Shown here piece by piece: positions 61,032 to 64,000 of a stretch of DNA of 64,000 bases. The first letter of the stretch is position 1; the number at the start of each line of letters is the position of its first letter. A program made the translations under genes and the position numbers. Origin of the DNA: JAEXOD01 sp963667875 (lineage in GTDB: Bacteria; Bacteroidota; Ignavibacteria; Ignavibacteriales; Melioribacteraceae); NCBI GenBank assembly GCA_963667875.2, contig CAXXGC010000013.1:1-64000 (forward strand), given 5' to 3'. A model generated the notes under the pieces. The model was not told where the DNA came from, searched no databases, and was given only the letters and a program-made list of their open reading frames with translations.

Positions 61032-62324
61032 ATGAAAAAATTAATTCTTCTTTTATTGTTTAGTGTTTCTATTAATGGTGCTACTGTACTTACGCCGGGT
61101 GATATTGTAATTATTGCTATAAACGGTGATGGTGATAAGGGGTTTTCTTTTATGACGTTGGTTTATCTGGAAGCCGGAACTGAAATTATGTTTACAGATT
61201 ATGGGTGGAGTGATCTTTCAAGTCATTTTATAACAAATGCTTCAGTTTCTGATGCTTTTGTTAAATATACAGTTCCCGCGGATGGAATTATCGCAGGTAC
61301 TGTTATTAGGAATGATTCTTATCATACTACTAATTTTACTTTTGTTTCTTCATATTCTGGTGTTGTAACTAATCAATGGTTAAGTATTGGTGCTTTAAGT
61401 AACAGTGATGAAGTATTAGTTTTCCAAGGTGACAAAGAATCCCCAACGTTTGTTTTTGCCGCTTCAATGGTTTCAACTGCTAAGGTAACTTCAGGTTGGG
61501 CAACAGGCGTTAGTGCTGCAGATGGGACAGATACTCAAGGTGCCGGTTCGGCATTGCCACCGGGATTAACTGATGATGTCAATGCTTTGTCTTTTAATAA
61601 AGCAGCTACAGAAAATGATAATTGTGCTTTTGGCGGTCCAACTACCGCAGCTACAAAAGCCGATTGGCAATTAAGAATTAAAACTTATACTAATTGGTCT
61701 TTTAATGATGCCGCTCCAATTCCTACACCACTTGCCGGACCTTTTGTAGTTACTGATGCCACTCCGGTTGAGTTAATATCATTTATTGCCAATGTTACAA
61801 ATAGTACTGTTGAGTTAAATTGGCAAACAGCCACTGAAATTAATAATTATGGTTTTGATATAGAACGCACATTATTATATGATATAAACTGGACAAAGAT
61901 TGGTTTTGTTAGTGGCAATGGTAACAGCAATATAATTAATAATTATTGTTTTACTGATATACCGTCAGGCGGAGAAAATTTTATTTACCGTTTAAAACAA
62001 GTTGATAATAATGGAAGTTTTGAATATTCACCAGAAGTTAATGTTGTATTAAATATACCTGCTGATTTTGTGGTTAAACAAAACTATCCAAATCCTTTTA
62101 ACCCAACTACAAACATTGAATATAGTATACCTGCTGATAATAAGGTAACCGTTAAAATATATAATACCCTAGGTATGGAAATAGCTGTATTGTTAAACGA
62201 ATTTAAACAAGCGGGAACGCATAATGTGGAATTTAACGCGGCCAATCTTAGCAGTGGTGTTTATTTCTATGAAATAACCAGTGGTAATTTTACCCAAACT
62301 AAAAAGATGATTTTGATAAGGTAA
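61032..62324 (+). CDS. T9SS-secreted protein with type A sorting domain
   Basis: 430 residues. Signal peptide (MKKLILLLLFSVSINGA), then an N-terminal domain of the type GDIVIIAINGDGDKGFSF / GTEIMFTDYGW found in many exported proteins. A beta-sandwich follows (ELISFIANVTNSTVELNWQT, ~245-345). The C-terminal sorting domain has NYPNPFNPTTNIEYSIP, then VKIYNTLGMEI and LSSGVYFYEITSG. The cargo should cross the outer membrane through T9SS and be processed by a PorU-type sortase. Function of the N-terminal domain is unknown. Own strong RBS and terminator, so monocistronic. Confidence 0.9.
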   Translation: MKKLILLLLFSVSINGATVLTPGDIVIIAINGDGDKGFSFMTLVYLEAGTEIMFTDYGWSDLSSHFITNASVSDAFVKYTVPADGIIAGTVIRNDSYHTTNFTFVSSYSGVVTNQWLSIGALSNSDEVLVFQGDKESPTFVFAASMVSTAKVTSGWATGVSAADGTDTQGAGSALPPGLTDDVNALSFNKAATENDNCAFGGPTTAATKADWQLRIKTYTNWSFNDAAPIPTPLAGPFVVTDATPVELISFIANVTNSTVELNWQTATEINNYGFDIERTLLYDINWTKIGFVSGNGNSNIINNYCFTDIPSGGENFIYRLKQVDNNGSFEYSPEVNVVLNIPADFVVKQNYPNPFNPTTNIEYSIPADNKVTVKIYNTLGMEIAVLLNEFKQAGTHNVEFNAANLSSGVYFYEITSGNFTQTKKMILIR

Positions 62325-62351
62325 TTTGACTGAAAAATATTAAACTTCTCC

Positions 62352-62384
62352 AAAAGAGCATACTGCAAAGATGCTCTTTTTTTT
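62352..62384 (+). terminator. Terminator after T9SS cargo gene
   Basis: AAAAGAGCAT / ATGCTCTTTT 10-bp stem, 9-base loop, then a T run. Confidence 0.9.
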
Positions 62385-62446
62385 ACATATTATTTATAAA
62401 ATTATTTGATATATTTTATTCTGTCTATCAATTATATATATTATTG

Positions 62447-63781
62447 TTAATAGCGCAATGAATCTTCAGCCATTTTAGTTACAATTTCATTTTGATAATT
62501 ATATAGTTTAACATGAGTTTGGGAAGAAACATCTGAATTTTGCGGAGTAATTACAACAAAATTCATTGTAGTAGGTCCTTGTAAATTTTTATCAATCCAT
62601 GTGCCTGTATTTACGTAAATTGATTTTATACCTTTATAATTTTCGCAAACATTAATTTTTGCAGCGTGGGTGTGGCCAAAAACAACAATTCTTTTGGTGT
62701 TAAATGGATTCATAAAATATTGTATTACTGCCTGGTTATCTGTTTCAATATTAGAGGCTGATTTTATAATAGCTTGCACAGCAGGAATTTCAACAGCAAC
62801 TTTATTTATACTTTGTCTTTCCTTCCAATTATCCTGAATTCCTTTATATACCGTCATATCAATGTAACCACTAGGAGTTAATTGATAAGGGAATAAATCG
62901 TTTAATGAATAATTTCCGGTAAAACCATTAATATTTGTTACAATAATTTTATCGTAAAAATTGTTTTTAATTGGCATGCTTTCAATTAAGGTTTTTAAAA
63001 AATCCCAATAAAAAAAGACCAAATATTGACTTTCACCACCGGAACTATTTGGAACTAGAGCAGGTATTGTATCACCAGGAACGGTGCAATGTTGAATTAC
63101 ATGTAATGCGGCAATTCTTGTAAAATAATATCCAATTGGTAAAATTGAACCCGGAGCAATATCTCTATTTGAAATTGGATCCGGTGAACAGAAAAAATTA
63201 TAACGATGTCCATGTTCTACTGCTAAGGCAGGCATATCTGAAGGAGAGTAAGTGCCCAAACCTTGCTGACTATCGCGTACTTGATGAATGCCGGGAAGTA
63301 CCAATTCCAAATTTTCTTTTGTGATAGCTAAATCATGATTTCCGGGAACATAAGTAACTGTAATTTCACCGGCTTGTATAATTTTGTTAATAACATCAAA
63401 AACTACTTTATTTGTTAAAGCAACTCGTAAAACAAAATCACTTTGATCTTTTCCTTCATAAGTGTTTACTGATGCAGGAACAAACCATTCATCTATTAAA
63501 TCACCAACAATCACAAGTTCTTTAACATTTTTAGAATCTTTTACCCGGTTCAAAAATTTTTCAAGTGATCCTAAGTTTTTGTTGCATTCAGCATAAGTTA
63601 TATCAGCTCCAAGATGCATATCGCTAATAAATACAATCAAGTTTCGTTGATTATTGTCGTTTGAAAAAGGATCAATTTCCTGATCTTTTGATGTTACGGG
63701 ATTAGATTTATCGCAAGATGATATTAAAGCCATAAACAAAAAAATAATTAACAATTTAAATACTATTCTTATCTTAAACAT
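62447..63781 (-). CDS. Metallophosphoesterase lipoprotein
   Basis: 444 residues with an N-terminal leader and lipobox ALISSC (Cys about 23). Calcineurin-like metal-binding motifs occur in order: FISDMHLGAD, IVGDLIDEW, YVPGNHD, VEHGHRY and FGHTHAAKI. The phosphodiesterase or phosphatase substrate is unknown; anchoring at the envelope suggests an extracytoplasmic substrate. Its C-terminal codons (AEDSLRY-stop) recur at the right edge of the window, upstream of its start, so it appears to be one of a tandem pair. Confidence 0.9.
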   Translation of the reverse strand: MFKIRIVFKLLIIFLFMALISSCDKSNPVTSKDQEIDPFSNDNNQRNLIVFISDMHLGADITYAECNKNLGSLEKFLNRVKDSKNVKELVIVGDLIDEWFVPASVNTYEGKDQSDFVLRVALTNKVVFDVINKIIQAGEITVTYVPGNHDLAITKENLELVLPGIHQVRDSQQGLGTYSPSDMPALAVEHGHRYNFFCSPDPISNRDIAPGSILPIGYYFTRIAALHVIQHCTVPGDTIPALVPNSSGGESQYLVFFYWDFLKTLIESMPIKNNFYDKIIVTNINGFTGNYSLNDLFPYQLTPSGYIDMTVYKGIQDNWKERQSINKVAVEIPAVQAIIKSASNIETDNQAVIQYFMNPFNTKRIVVFGHTHAAKINVCENYKGIKSIYVNTGTWIDKNLQGPTTMNFVVITPQNSDVSSQTHVKLYNYQNEIVTKMAEDSLRY

Positions 63782-63976
63782 AATAATTCTCTTTAACTAA
63801 TAATTGAATAGACTAATAAAAGTGCACCTTATTTCGGTCACCACTTGTTTGTTTTAACAAAAAATAATTATTTGATATATTATCGTAAAAAAACAAAAAT
63901 ATTTAAAGTCTCAATAAAATTAAAATTATTTTCCTTATTTTATTCCGACTAGCTTAAAAATAATATATAATAATTT

Positions 63977-64000
63977 TTAATAACGCAATGAATCTTCTGC
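63977..64000 (-). CDS. C-terminus of a probable second metallophosphoesterase (partial)
   Basis: The last 24 bases, read on the minus strand, encode AEDSLRY and a TAA stop, identical in protein to the end of the gene at 62447 and almost identical in DNA (TTAATAACGCAATGAATCTT versus TTAATAGCGCAATGAATCTT). Only seven codons are inside the window. The rest of the gene would lie beyond the right edge. Too short for more than a likely tandem-paralogue call. Confidence 0.55.
   Translation of the reverse strand, partial: AEDSLRY

Overview
The window reads as chromosomal DNA of a low-GC member of the Bacteroidota/Chlorobiota/Ignavibacteriota side of the tree, most likely Ignavibacteria. Three things point there. 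Two proteins end in type IX secretion (T9SS) sorting domains of the NYPNPF kind. A gingipain-fold (C25) protein has the architecture of the T9SS sortase PorU, and a TPR lipoprotein resembles PorW/SprE. Many lipoprotein or signal-peptide TPR proteins and TPR-fused histidine kinases complete the picture. The assignment is inference; no rRNA gene is present. Genes are dense, often overlap by 4 nt, and TTG starts are frequent.

Layout. 1-4.5 kb: end of secA, a P-II protein and a PorW/SprE-like lipoprotein. 4.6-5.2 kb: a Y1 (REP-associated) transposase enclosed by inverted pairs of short palindromes. 5.4-8 kb: an AlbA_2-type regulator, then a minus-strand rlmN - gdx(sugE) - SpoU methyltransferase operon. 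8.2-14.5 kb: a run of plus-strand genes, comprising a DUF2442-like protein, a secreted YidD-like protein, two TPR/DUF5683-like membrane proteins, the UPF0237/UPF0210 pair, LemA, a TPM protein, DUF309 and a ferredoxin. 14.9-22.9 kb: a DMT exporter, then a compact five-gene envelope cluster around a CHASE2 adenylate cyclase. 23-27 kb: an RND pump with its adaptor. 27.3-30.7 kb: cheW - MCP - cheW.

30.7-55.3 kb is largely surface polysaccharide. It holds galE-rfbC-ugd (minus), a TPR histidine kinase, a methyltransferase, tRNA-Arg, an SGNH/MBOAT acylation pair, and then a plus-strand series: a MurJ-like flippase, GT9, O-antigen ligase/polymerase, GT4, GT2, a DegT aminotransferase, a priming sugar-phosphate transferase, a Wzi-like outer membrane barrel and the PorU-like sortase. 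In known T9SSs PorU joins cargo to a special LPS, and PorR is a DegT-family aminotransferase needed for that LPS. This neighbourhood may therefore encode both the glycan anchor and the enzyme that uses it.

55.4-64 kb: glmS, followed closely by a cyclic-2,3-diphosphoglycerate-synthetase-like P-loop protein, carbamate kinase and ornithine carbamoyltransferase; tRNA-Phe; a T9SS cargo protein; and a metallophosphoesterase lipoprotein. A second copy of that lipoprotein seems to begin at the window edge. No CRISPR array, prophage, integrase or rRNA operon was seen.
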